A stretch of 64,000 nt of DNA from Methyloversatilis thermotolerans. Its GTDB lineage: Bacteria; Pseudomonadota; Gammaproteobacteria; Burkholderiales; Rhodocyclaceae. The notes below the pieces were generated by a model that saw only the letters and a list, made by a program, of their open reading frames with translations, made no database searches and had not been told where the DNA came from. The stretch spans positions 2,617,430-2,681,429 of the forward strand of contig NZ_KB889967.1 of the NCBI RefSeq assembly GCF_000372885.1, given 5' to 3'. The position numbers and the translations under genes were made by a program. Positions 37,290 to 45,188 of this stretch are shown piece after piece; the stretch's first letter is position 1; every line of letters starts with the position of its first letter.

Positions 37290-38692
37290 CAGTAGCCCTT
37301 CGGCCGCGGCCACGGCATCGTGAATTGTTCGCCGCGCTTCACGTAGCGGTAACGCCTCAGCACGAACCAGATCGACACCAGGATGTAGAAGGCCATGATG
37401 GACAGCAGCGAGGTGCCATAGCCCAGATAGGTGGCGAAGTAGGTGGCAGCGCACAGCAGGCCGAGCACGATGCAGGGCAGCGGGTGATAGGGGTGCACAT
37501 AGCCGCGCTCTATCGATCCGAGCGGCCACAGCCGCCTGAAGCGCACGATGTTGAAGGACATGAAGGTGTAGCCCAGCAGCCCCGACAGGATGGAGAAGGT
37601 GATCACCTGGTCGAGCAGGCCGGTGAACGCGAAGGACACCGCAATCGGGATCAGGAACAGGATGGCTCGGTACGGCGTGCGATAGCGCGGATGCACGGCG
37701 CCGAACCAGTGCGGCATGTAGCGGTCGCGCGCCATCGAGAACCAGGCGCGCGAGGCGTCGTTGATGCAGCCATTGGCCGACGCGACCGCGGCGAACAGCG
37801 TGCCGATGAACAGCAGCACCTCGAGTTCGGTACTGCCCATCAGGCGCGCCGCGTCGTACAGCGGTGTGGTGGCCTGGCCGAGGTATTCCCACGGGATGAG
37901 GCCGGAGCACACATACCAGGTGAGCGAGGCGGCGATCAGCAGCGTCATCATGCCGCCCATGGTGCCGAGCGGGATCGAACGCCCCGCCGACCTCACTTCT
38001 TCCGCCGCCTGGCAGGTGCCTTCGATGCCGAGGTAGTACCACATGCCGAACTGCAGTGCGGCGAGCACGCCTATCCAGCCGTAGGGCAGGTCGACCAGCA
38101 GTTCGCGATGCAGCAGCACGCTGCCGCCGCCACCGATGCCGGTGGCGCCAAGAAAGAGCACGACGATGGCGACGAAGGCGAAGGCGGTGATGACGAAGTT
38201 CACGGTCAGCGTCATGAACACGCCGCGGTAGTTGAGCCAGGCGAGCAACGCGATGGTGAGCACCACGAAAGGTCTGGGGTCAAGCTCGGCACCATACTGC
38301 GCGGCCACCGCCTTCAGCAGGTCGCCCACCACCAGGGCGTCGGCCGCTTCGAGCATGGTGTAGGCCATCACCAGGTAGAGCCCGACATTGAAGGCCATCA
38401 GCGGGCCGATGATGTGCTTGGCCTGGGTGTACTGGCCGCCCGCCGCCGCGACCGTGGAGGTCACCTCGGAATCGATCATGGCCACGCAGGTATAGAGCAG
38501 GCCGATCACCCAGCAGGCGATCAGCGCGCCGTAGGCGCCGCCCTTGGCCACCGAGAAATTCCAGCCCATGTACTCGCCGACCAGCACGATGCCCACGCCC
38601 AGCGCCCACACATGCACCGGGCCGAGCACCTTGAGCAAGGCGATCTTCTCCCGCTTGCCGCTTGCTGCAGTTGCCGCAGTTGTTGTTCCCAT
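37289..38692 (-). CDS. APC-family amino acid/amine permease
   Basis: The ATG at 38692 has GGAG 6 bases upstream; an ATG 12 bases further up has no such site. The 467-aa protein has about 12 membrane helices and an APC-superfamily start (LGPVHVWALGVGIVLVGEYMGWNFS), with an ethanolamine-permease-like style. It also carries WYYLGIEGTCQAAEEVRSAG, the helix-6 region where the substrate binds in this family. In the NMG operon the obvious candidate substrates are methylamine, gamma-glutamylmethylamide or another amine. The exact substrate cannot be read from sequence. Confidence 0.9.
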   Translation of the reverse strand: MGTTTAATAASGKREKIALLKVLGPVHVWALGVGIVLVGEYMGWNFSVAKGGAYGALIACWVIGLLYTCVAMIDSEVTSTVAAAGGQYTQAKHIIGPLMAFNVGLYLVMAYTMLEAADALVVGDLLKAVAAQYGAELDPRPFVVLTIALLAWLNYRGVFMTLTVNFVITAFAFVAIVVLFLGATGIGGGGSVLLHRELLVDLPYGWIGVLAALQFGMWYYLGIEGTCQAAEEVRSAGRSIPLGTMGGMMTLLIAASLTWYVCSGLIPWEYLGQATTPLYDAARLMGSTELEVLLFIGTLFAAVASANGCINDASRAWFSMARDRYMPHWFGAVHPRYRTPYRAILFLIPIAVSFAFTGLLDQVITFSILSGLLGYTFMSFNIVRFRRLWPLGSIERGYVHPYHPLPCIVLGLLCAATYFATYLGYGTSLLSIMAFYILVSIWFVLRRYRYVKRGEQFTMPWPRPKGY

Positions 38693-38763
38693 CTTGTTCT
38701 CCATGTCACGCGCACGCCCTTGTGCGCGAACTCCGGCGCGCATGCGCGCCGGCGATCAGGGTT

Positions 38764-38904
38764 TCATTCCTCGCCTTCGCGCGAACTGAGCAGGAAGTCC
38801 TCGCCATAGGTGGTGCTGACGAAGCGCGCGTCCACCAGCATCCAGCCGATCAGCACGAAAGACAGCGCCCACGCGGCGTATTCCAGTGCGGTCCAGATAT
38901 CCAT
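38764..38904 (-). CDS. 46-aa single-helix membrane peptide
   Basis: This short gene starts at an ATG preceded by the strong ribosome site AGGGAGGAG. It encodes 46 residues: MDIWTALEYAAWALSFVLIG at the N terminus, one membrane helix, then an acidic tail ending SSREGEE. It sits between the 133-aa membrane protein (1 base gap) and the APC permease (71 bases). Size, single helix and position resemble small accessory subunits of larger transporters. I know no named family. Confidence 0.75.
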   Translation of the reverse strand: MDIWTALEYAAWALSFVLIGWMLVDARFVSTTYGEDFLLSSREGEE

Positions 38905-38905
38905 G

Positions 38906-39307
38906 TCACTCCTCCCTGCCGGTACGCCGGCCGAATCGTTCGTTGATCACCTCGCGGTATTCGCGATCGGACACGCGCAGCACGAAGAAGAAATAGGCGA
39001 CGATGACCGCGACGGTCAGCCCGAGCGACCACGGCTCGATGTCATAGCTGAACTTGCGCGTCACGATGGGCTCCGCGGTTTCCGGCGTGTGTCCCAGCTT
39101 CTCCCACTGCGCCTGCATGGTCGGGTTCTGCTGCAGCGCCTGCCAGGTCGCGGCCGGCTTCTGCTCCGGCTCGGCCGATTCGGCGGCCGTACCGCCCAGC
39201 AGCAGTGGCGCGAGCAGGCTCAGGTACACCAGCGCCAGCACGACCAGCGCGTCCACGAACTGTCCCAGCCCCTTCTGTACCGGGGGCCGATATGCCTTGT
39301 CATCCAT
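38906..39307 (-). CDS. Membrane protein with two helices (133 aa)
   Basis: The protein is 133 aa. Helix 1 is at about 18-40 (VDALVVLALVYLSLLAPLLLGG) and helix 2 at about 92-112 (LGLTVAVIVAYFFFVLRVSD). Between them is a roughly 50-residue Gln/Ala/Pro-rich loop, probably periplasmic. The C terminus is charged (INERFGRRTGREE). No family recognised. It follows the 118-aa gene by 10 bases and precedes the 46-aa gene by 1 base, so these three are translated together. Confidence 0.75.
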   Translation of the reverse strand: MDDKAYRPPVQKGLGQFVDALVVLALVYLSLLAPLLLGGTAAESAEPEQKPAATWQALQQNPTMQAQWEKLGHTPETAEPIVTRKFSYDIEPWSLGLTVAVIVAYFFFVLRVSDREYREVINERFGRRTGREE

Positions 39308-39317
39308 GCCGGTCTCC

Positions 39318-39674
39318 TCAGGCGACGTCGACGTGGGCCGGACGCAATGCCGCCCGGCGCGCGCGTGCGCGGTGCAGATCCAGGTGATGGATGTCCAGTC
39401 CGTAGATGTGGTCGCGGTCCTCGTCGTAGTGACGCAGCATGGCGAACACCGAAGCGCTGTTGAAGGCGAGTACGAGGACGCCGGACACGGTCAGCACGAG
39501 GCCGACGGACGAAGAGAGGAAGCCGTGTGGCACGGCGAAGTAGATATAGACGAGCGACAGCCAGAGCCCGGCGAGCATGCCGAGTGCCATGGCCCGGTCG
39601 CGGCCGAACATGCGGCGCATGCGCCGTTCAAGCTGCGGGTCCTGGGGGGTGTGGGTGCTTTTGCCGTGATCCAT
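39318..39674 (-). CDS. Membrane protein with two helices (118 aa)
   Basis: The protein is 118 aa. A basic N terminus (RRMRRMFGRDRAM) is followed by helices at about 30-50 (LGMLAGLWLSLVYIYFAV) and 58-80 (LVLTVSGVLVLAFNSASVF). The C-terminal tail is His/Asp/Arg-rich (HYDEDRDHIYGLDIHHLDLH) and could bind metal, though this is only a composition remark. The layout with a charged N terminus and two helices recalls small DUF485/DUF4212-type transporter partners. The ribosome site GGAGGAG is strong. Confidence 0.72.
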   Translation of the reverse strand: MDHGKSTHTPQDPQLERRMRRMFGRDRAMALGMLAGLWLSLVYIYFAVPHGFLSSSVGLVLTVSGVLVLAFNSASVFAMLRHYDEDRDHIYGLDIHHLDLHRARARRAALRPAHVDVA

Positions 39675-39787
39675 CGGAATCTCCTCCGTTATCGGTCATT
39701 TATGAATGGATGCAGTTCAGCAGCAGTGGTGTTGTACGGGATTCAGGTCGTCGGTCGTTCTCCTGTCGGTGAATGGATGGGGAAGGG

Positions 39788-40117
39788 TCAGGCGTTCGAT
39801 TTCGAGAACAACTGGATCACGCCGACACCGGCCACGATGAGCGCGATGCCCAGAAGCGCCGGCAGGTCGAGCTTCTGGCCGAAGGCGAACAGGCCGATGA
39901 TGGAAATGGCGACGATGCCCACGCCGGACCACACCGCGTAGGCCACGCCGATCGGGATGGTGCGCAAGGACATCGACATGAGCGAAAACGCGATCACATA
40001 GCCGATCACGGTCGCGACCAGCGGCAGCGGGCGTGACAGGCCCTCGACCTGCTTGAGGGCGCTCGTTGCGATGACTTCCGCAACGATGGCGCCCAGCAGG
40101 TAGAGCCAGCCTGTCAT
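39788..40117 (-). CDS. EmrE-type small multidrug resistance transporter
   Basis: The protein is 109 aa with four helices. It has the essential membrane Glu at residue 14 (AIVAEVIATSALK) and the YAVWSGVGIV motif near residue 60, both typical of the EmrE (Qac) branch rather than the guanidinium-exporting Gdx branch. EmrE-type proteins exchange protons for hydrophobic or quaternary amine cations. Its place 28 bases after mgsC suggests that it moves an amine or protects against one, but the substrate is not shown. No riboswitch-like structure precedes it. Confidence 0.9.
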   Translation of the reverse strand: MTGWLYLLGAIVAEVIATSALKQVEGLSRPLPLVATVIGYVIAFSLMSMSLRTIPIGVAYAVWSGVGIVAISIIGLFAFGQKLDLPALLGIALIVAGVGVIQLFSKSNA

Positions 40118-40145
40118 GCCTGCCGCACCCAGGTCATGGTGTGGC

Positions 40146-41480
40146 TCAGTAGCCCTGCTGACCGGGCACCCAGCTCGTGCCGGCCAGCGGCACGCGCGCC
40201 ATCGCGGCCGCTTCCACCGTCAGCGCGACCAGGTCTTCCGGCTCCAGGTTGAGCAGGTGGGACTTGCCGCAGGCGCGGGCGATCACCTGCGCTTCCATGG
40301 TCATGACCGACAGGTAGTTGGCCAGACGGCGGCCCGCCTTGACCGGGTCGAGACGCTTGGACAGTTCGGGATCCTGGGTGGTGATGCCCGCCGGATCACG
40401 ACCTTCGTGCCAGTCGTCGTAGGCGCCCGCCGTGGTGCCCAGCTTGCGGTACTCCTCTTCCAGGTGCGGATCGTTGTCGCCCAGCGCGATCAGCGCGGCA
40501 GTGCCGATGGCCACCGCATCGGCACCCAGCGCGAGCGCCTTGGCCACGTCGGCGCCATTGCGGATGCCGCCGGACACGATGAGCTGCACCTTGCGATGCA
40601 GACCGAGGTCCTGCAGCGCCTGCACCGCCGGACGGATGGCCGCCAGGATGGGAATGCCCACATGTTCGATGAACACTTCCTGCGTCGCGGCGGTACCGCC
40701 CTGCATCCCGTCCAGCACCACCACGTCGGCACCCGCCTTGACCGCCAGCGCCACGTCGAAATAGGGACGCGTGGCGCCGACCTTCACGTAGATGGGCTTT
40801 TCCCAGTCGGTGATTTCACGCAGTTCCTGGATCTTGATCTCCAGATCGTCCGGTCCGGTCCAGTCCGGGTGGCGGCAGGCCGAGCGCTGGTCGATGCCTT
40901 CCGGCAGGCAGCGCATCTTGGCCACGCGCGGGCTGATCTTCTGGCCCAGCAGCATGCCGCCGCCGCCCGGCTTGGCGCCCTGCCCGACCACCACCTCGAT
41001 GGCGTCGGCGCGGCGCAGGTCGTTCGGATTCATGCCATAGCGCGACGGCAGGTACTGATACACCAGAATCTTGGACTGGCCGCGCTCTTCCGGCGTCATG
41101 CCGCCGTCGCCGGTGGTGGTGCTGGTGCCGACCTGGCTGGCGCCGCGGCCGAGCGCTTCCTTGGCCTGCGCCGACAGCGCGCCGAAGCTCATGCCGGCGA
41201 TGGTGACCGGCGTCTTCAGATGGATGGGCTTCTTGGCGAAGCGGGTGCCGAGCACGACATCGGTACCGCACTTCTCGCGATAGCCTTCCAGCGGGTAGCG
41301 GCTGACCGACGCGCCGAGGAACAGCAGGTCGTCGAAGTGCGGCAGCTTGCGCTTGGCACCGCCACCGCGGATGTCATAGATGCCGGTCGCCGCCGCGCGG
41401 CGGATTTCCGACATGGTGTAAGGATCGAATGTGGCCGAGAAACGCGGCTGCGTCTGCGGAATGCTCTTGTTGTCGCTCAT
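40146..41480 (-). CDS. mgsC: N-methylglutamate synthase subunit C (GltB-like FMN domain)
   Basis: MgsC is the FMN-binding catalytic subunit that forms N-methylglutamate from glutamate and methylamine units. The protein is 444 aa and matches the FMN barrel of glutamate synthase large subunit: GMSFGALSAQAKEALGRGA near residue 95, TTTGDGGM near 120, the Gly/Lys-rich GQGAKPGGGGMLLGQK near 165 and VVVLDGMQGGTAA near 260. The Cys cluster that binds the 3Fe-4S centre in GltB is absent: the matching stretch reads DDWHEGRDPAGITTQDPEL. It is 2 bases after mgsB. Confidence 0.92.
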   Translation of the reverse strand: MSDNKSIPQTQPRFSATFDPYTMSEIRRAAATGIYDIRGGGAKRKLPHFDDLLFLGASVSRYPLEGYREKCGTDVVLGTRFAKKPIHLKTPVTIAGMSFGALSAQAKEALGRGASQVGTSTTTGDGGMTPEERGQSKILVYQYLPSRYGMNPNDLRRADAIEVVVGQGAKPGGGGMLLGQKISPRVAKMRCLPEGIDQRSACRHPDWTGPDDLEIKIQELREITDWEKPIYVKVGATRPYFDVALAVKAGADVVVLDGMQGGTAATQEVFIEHVGIPILAAIRPAVQALQDLGLHRKVQLIVSGGIRNGADVAKALALGADAVAIGTAALIALGDNDPHLEEEYRKLGTTAGAYDDWHEGRDPAGITTQDPELSKRLDPVKAGRRLANYLSVMTMEAQVIARACGKSHLLNLEPEDLVALTVEAAAMARVPLAGTSWVPGQQGY

Positions 41481-41482
41481 GA

Positions 41483-42175
41483 TCAGTATGCTCCCGCGTT
41501 ATCGACATGGAAGTTGTAGAGCGTGCGCGCCGAACCGTACAGCTTGAAGCTGTCGACGCTCACATCCTTGTGACCGGCACGCGCCAGCAGGTCGGCGAGT
41601 ATCTTCTTCTCGGCGTCGCCCATGGTCTTTTCCTCGCAGTCGGCGCCCAGGCTCTTCACCTTGCCACGCACGAAGATGCGCGCTTCGTAGATCGAGTCGC
41701 CCAGCGCCTCGCCGGCATCGCCGAGAATGACCAGATTGCCCGCCTGCGCCATGAAGGCCGAGAAGCTGCCCACCGAGCCGCCGACCACGATGTCCGCGCC
41801 CTTCAGCGAAATGCCGCAGCGCAGGCCGGCGTCGCCGTCGATCACCAGCAGGCCGCCCTGGGCGGTCGCGCCGGCGGCGTTGGAGGCGAAGCCCTTCACA
41901 TGCACCGAGCCGCTCATCATGTTCTCGGCCACACCGGTGCCGGCGCTGCCGGTGATGGTGACGCGCGCAAGCTGGTTCATGCCGGCCGCGTAGTAGCCGG
42001 CATGGCCGTCGATCTCGACCTCGACATCGGCGTTCAGACCGGCGGCGATCGCGTGCTTGCCATCCGGCTGGGTGATGCTCACCTTGCTCACCTTGCTCGC
42101 GAGGTCCGCGCCGTGCAGGAACTGGTTGACCTCGCGCAGCGCGGTCTGGGACAGATCGAAACTCAGGCTTTCCAT
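41483..42175 (-). CDS. mgsB: N-methylglutamate synthase subunit B (GXGXG domain)
   Basis: The protein is 230 aa and is built on the GXGXG beta-helix found at the C terminus of glutamate synthase, here as a separate subunit. Repeats such as ITGSAGTGVAENM, GGLLVIDGDAGLRCG and VVGGSVGSFSAFM show the right-handed helix. The start lies 13 bases inside the 3' end of mgsA, so translation is coupled. In the NMG pathway MgsA, B and C together equal the parts of one GltB-like enzyme. Confidence 0.92.
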   Translation of the reverse strand: MESLSFDLSQTALREVNQFLHGADLASKVSKVSITQPDGKHAIAAGLNADVEVEIDGHAGYYAAGMNQLARVTITGSAGTGVAENMMSGSVHVKGFASNAAGATAQGGLLVIDGDAGLRCGISLKGADIVVGGSVGSFSAFMAQAGNLVILGDAGEALGDSIYEARIFVRGKVKSLGADCEEKTMGDAEKKILADLLARAGHKDVSVDSFKLYGSARTLYNFHVDNAGAY

Positions 42176-43071
42176 ACGTACATCTCCTCGGGACCGGGCT
42201 CGAACACCTTGGCATCGCGGATGCCGGGCAGGTGCGCCAGGGAACGGAATTCGGACGCGATCGCGACGTAGTCGTCGTGCTCGGCCACCACGGCAGGCTT
42301 GCAGGCGAACGGATCGCGCACCAGCGCGAGCTGGTCGGACGTGGCCATCAGCAGCGTATAGAAGCCGTCCAGCTCCTTGAACGCGTGGTCCAGCGCCTGG
42401 TGCAGCGTGTCGCCTTCGCCGAGGCGCCACTCGATGTAGCGGCAGGCGGCCTCGGTGTCGTTGTCGGTTTCGAAGTGGATGCCGAGCGGCTCCAGCTTGC
42501 GGCGCAGACCGGCGGCATTGGACAGCGAACCGTTGTGGATCAGGCAGAAGTCCTCGCCGGCGGTGAAGGGGTGAGCGCGGTCGGCGGTGATGGCCGACTC
42601 GGTCGCCATGCGGGTGTGCGCCACCACGTGGGTGCCCTTCAGCGACTTGAAGTCATAGCGGTCGGCGACTTCGGCCGGCGTGCCCACATCCTTGAACACG
42701 CTGATCGAGCGGCCGGTGGACAACAGGTGCAGCCTGGGGTGATGTTCCTTGATCCAGTGGCGCGCCGCTTCCGGCTCGCCACTGACCGTGAGCACGGCGT
42801 GATTGCCGCGCGCCTGCACCCGGGCGTCGATCACCAGATGCTCGCGCAGGCCATGCACCAGCCCGTTCCAGTCGAAATCCTCACCGGCCTCGGTGAAGCC
42901 GGAATAGATGCTGATCTTGCGGTGATCGACATCCACGGTGTCGTTGAACACCGCCAGACCCGCCGAATCGGGACCGCGTTCGGTCATGCCGATCAGCATG
43001 GGCATCATCAGTTCGCCGAGCTGCTCGCGCAGCGCCGGCTTCTTGACCAGCAAACCCACAATTCCACACAT
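42163..43071 (-). CDS. mgsA: N-methylglutamate synthase subunit A (class II glutamine amidotransferase)
   Basis: The protein is 302 aa and begins MCGIVG, placing the nucleophile Cys at position 2 as in class II (Ntn) glutamine amidotransferases. Other markers are TERGPDSAGLAVF near 30, HTRMATESA near 152 and HNGSLSN near 182 for substrate binding and the oxyanion hole. In the NMG pathway it would release methylamine or transfer the amide group to the MgsC site. It follows gmaS by 29 bases. Confidence 0.93.
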   Translation of the reverse strand: MCGIVGLLVKKPALREQLGELMMPMLIGMTERGPDSAGLAVFNDTVDVDHRKISIYSGFTEAGEDFDWNGLVHGLREHLVIDARVQARGNHAVLTVSGEPEAARHWIKEHHPRLHLLSTGRSISVFKDVGTPAEVADRYDFKSLKGTHVVAHTRMATESAITADRAHPFTAGEDFCLIHNGSLSNAAGLRRKLEPLGIHFETDNDTEAACRYIEWRLGEGDTLHQALDHAFKELDGFYTLLMATSDQLALVRDPFACKPAVVAEHDDYVAIASEFRSLAHLPGIRDAKVFEPGPEEMYVWKA

Positions 43072-43100
43072 GATTCAGTTCTCCGTACGTGTGTTCGTCT

Positions 43101-44429
43101 TCAGAAGAATTCGAGGTAGCTGCTCACTTCCCAGTCGGAAACGTGACGCATGTACTCGACCCATTCCATATGCTTGAGGCGCAGGAACTCGTCGGCCACC
43201 GGGCCGAGCGCGGCGCGTATCACCTCATCCTTTTCCAGAGCGACCAGCGCTTCGTGCAGGTTCTGCGGCAGCACGCGGATGCCGGCCGCATCGAGCTGGG
43301 CCTGGCTGTAGTCGTACAGGTTGTCGTTGTTGGGCTTGCCCGGATCCAGTTCGTTGAGCACGCCATCCATGCCGGCGGCGATCACCGCCGCGGTGGCCAG
43401 ATAGGGGTTGCACGACGCATCGGGCAGACGAAGTTCCAGACGGCCGCCCGGGCTGCGGATCATGCCGCTGCGGTTGTTGCCGCCGTAGCAGATGTAGGCC
43501 GGTGCCCAGGTCGCGCCGGTCAGCGAACGACCGACCACCAGGCGCTTGTACGAATTGACGGTCGGGCAGCAGATCGCGGCCAGCGCGCCGGCATGCTTGA
43601 GCAGGCCGGCCGCCCAGTGATAGGCCAGCCGTGACAGGGCCAGGCCGTTCTTGTCCGACGTGTCCTCGAACAGATTGCTCTTGCCGTCGCCGATGCTCAT
43701 GTGCATGTGCAGGCCGTTGCCCGGACGATTGGAGAAGGGCTTGGGCATGAAGGAGCAGATCAGCCCGAGGTCGGCGGCGATCTCCGCGGCACCCATCTTG
43801 AAAAAGACGTAGTGGTCGCAACTGGTCAGCGCATCGGTATAGGTGTAGTTGATCTCGAACTGGCCGTTCGCGTCCTCATGGTCGATCTGATAGACGTCGA
43901 TGCCGACCGAACGCAGCGATTCGGCGAGGCGCTCGAGGAAGACACGCGCCCGCGACAGCCCCTTGTAGTCATAGCAGGGCTTGGCCAGCGTGTCGCCGGA
44001 ATCGGCCGGAACGATCTTGCCTTCGATCTTGCGCAGCAGGGAGAACTCGGGTTCGAGACCGGTGTAGAGGGTCCATCCGCGCGCGCTGATCTGTTCAAGC
44101 TGCTTCTTCAGCACCACGCGCGAATCGTATTCATGCGGCTTGCCATGTACATGGCCGTCGCAGGCCATGCGGGCATAACCGGGCTGCCAGGGCACCAGAC
44201 TCAGCGTGGACGCATCACCCACCGCCATGTAGTCGGCGTCGACATTGGGCTGCATGCCCATGCCCCAGATCGCGAACCCGGCAAAGCCGGCGCCATCGGT
44301 GATGACCGTGTTGTAGTGCTCGACCGGTACCGACTTGGTCTTGGCCGAGCCGTGGATGTCCACGAACTGGGCAAGGATGTATTTGACCTCTTTGTCCTGC
44401 AGGAACTTCTGTGCTTCGCTGGGTGACAT
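43101..44429 (-). CDS. gmaS: Gamma-glutamylmethylamide synthetase (glutamine synthetase family)
   Basis: GmaS joins methylamine to glutamate with ATP, the first step of the NMG pathway in the cytoplasm. The ATG at 44429 has GGAG upstream and gives 442 aa. The protein is a glutamine synthetase homologue: [17 protein letters not shown] (metal ligands) near 125, [10 protein letters not shown] near 200, GNGLHMHMS near 250, and NNRSGMIR and LELRLPDA near 325. It sits between mgdD and mgsA, which separates it from ordinary GlnA. General glutamine synthetase activity on ammonia cannot be excluded from sequence alone. Confidence 0.92.
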   Translation of the reverse strand: MSPSEAQKFLQDKEVKYILAQFVDIHGSAKTKSVPVEHYNTVITDGAGFAGFAIWGMGMQPNVDADYMAVGDASTLSLVPWQPGYARMACDGHVHGKPHEYDSRVVLKKQLEQISARGWTLYTGLEPEFSLLRKIEGKIVPADSGDTLAKPCYDYKGLSRARVFLERLAESLRSVGIDVYQIDHEDANGQFEINYTYTDALTSCDHYVFFKMGAAEIAADLGLICSFMPKPFSNRPGNGLHMHMSIGDGKSNLFEDTSDKNGLALSRLAYHWAAGLLKHAGALAAICCPTVNSYKRLVVGRSLTGATWAPAYICYGGNNRSGMIRSPGGRLELRLPDASCNPYLATAAVIAAGMDGVLNELDPGKPNNDNLYDYSQAQLDAAGIRVLPQNLHEALVALEKDEVIRAALGPVADEFLRLKHMEWVEYMRHVSDWEVSSYLEFF

Positions 44430-44522
44430 CTTGCTTCTCCCTGTACGTCCGCTACGTTTCGTCTGACCCAAGCCGCTGCCGCGGCATCCCCTTTTCTTGT
44501 GCCGCCGGGACGGCCCCGTTCC

Positions 44523-45188
44523 TCAAACCTGCGCGATGCGGCCCAGCGCGTCCAGCCCCACTTCCCCGCCACCCAGATCGCGTGCCACCTCGACCAGCGT
44601 GCTCCACAGATAGCTGCCGTAGGTGCCGTCGCACCACAGGCGGTAGCGCAGTCCGTCGCTGCCATTGAGCGCGATCGCGGTGATGCCGACACCGACCATG
44701 GATGTCATGGCCACTGTCTGCGCCTGCGGCGACAAGGTCGCGAAATCGAAGGCGCAGGTCTGACGGGTCAGTTCCAGCGCCTCACGCCCGGCGATCACCA
44801 GCGACGCGTCGAAGCGCGGCACCGGGTACACGCCGTGCGAGGGTGCGGTCGCCTGCATGCGCGCGGCGTGACCGCCGCCCGGCACGTCCTCGACCAGGAA
44901 TTCGGTCATGCCCAGCCGCAGCACCAGCGTGCCGTCCGGCATGCGCAGCCAGCTGTTCGGCCGCTCGGGCGTTTCAATGCCGAGCGACTTCAGCCAGGCC
45001 GCCGCCCCCGTTCCCTTCACACCTGCGCGGCGCCGGAAGCTGAGGTCGCCGATGCCCACCTGATGCAGGTGGGCGGCGTCGCCCGGACCGAAGGCCGCCA
45101 CGCTCTGCATGCCCTCCGGCTGGGTCCATTTGCTCGCCTGGCTCCGCTGCGCGTCGAGCAGCGGGCTCACACGGACGGGGGCGCTCAT
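44523..45188 (-). CDS. mgdD: N-methylglutamate dehydrogenase subunit D (sarcosine oxidase gamma-like)
   Basis: The protein is 221 aa and resembles the gamma subunit of heterotetrameric sarcosine oxidase. It has a GcvT-like fold fragment with segments LHQVGIGDLSFRRRAGVKGT near 40 and a C-terminal GLRYRLWCDGTYGSYLW near 185. It is structural rather than catalytic in the known family. The start overlaps the mgdC stop by 4 bases. A gap of 93 bases separates it from gmaS. Confidence 0.9.
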   Translation of the reverse strand: MSAPVRVSPLLDAQRSQASKWTQPEGMQSVAAFGPGDAAHLHQVGIGDLSFRRRAGVKGTGAAAWLKSLGIETPERPNSWLRMPDGTLVLRLGMTEFLVEDVPGGGHAARMQATAPSHGVYPVPRFDASLVIAGREALELTRQTCAFDFATLSPQAQTVAMTSMVGVGITAIALNGSDGLRYRLWCDGTYGSYLWSTLVEVARDLGGGEVGLDALGRIAQV

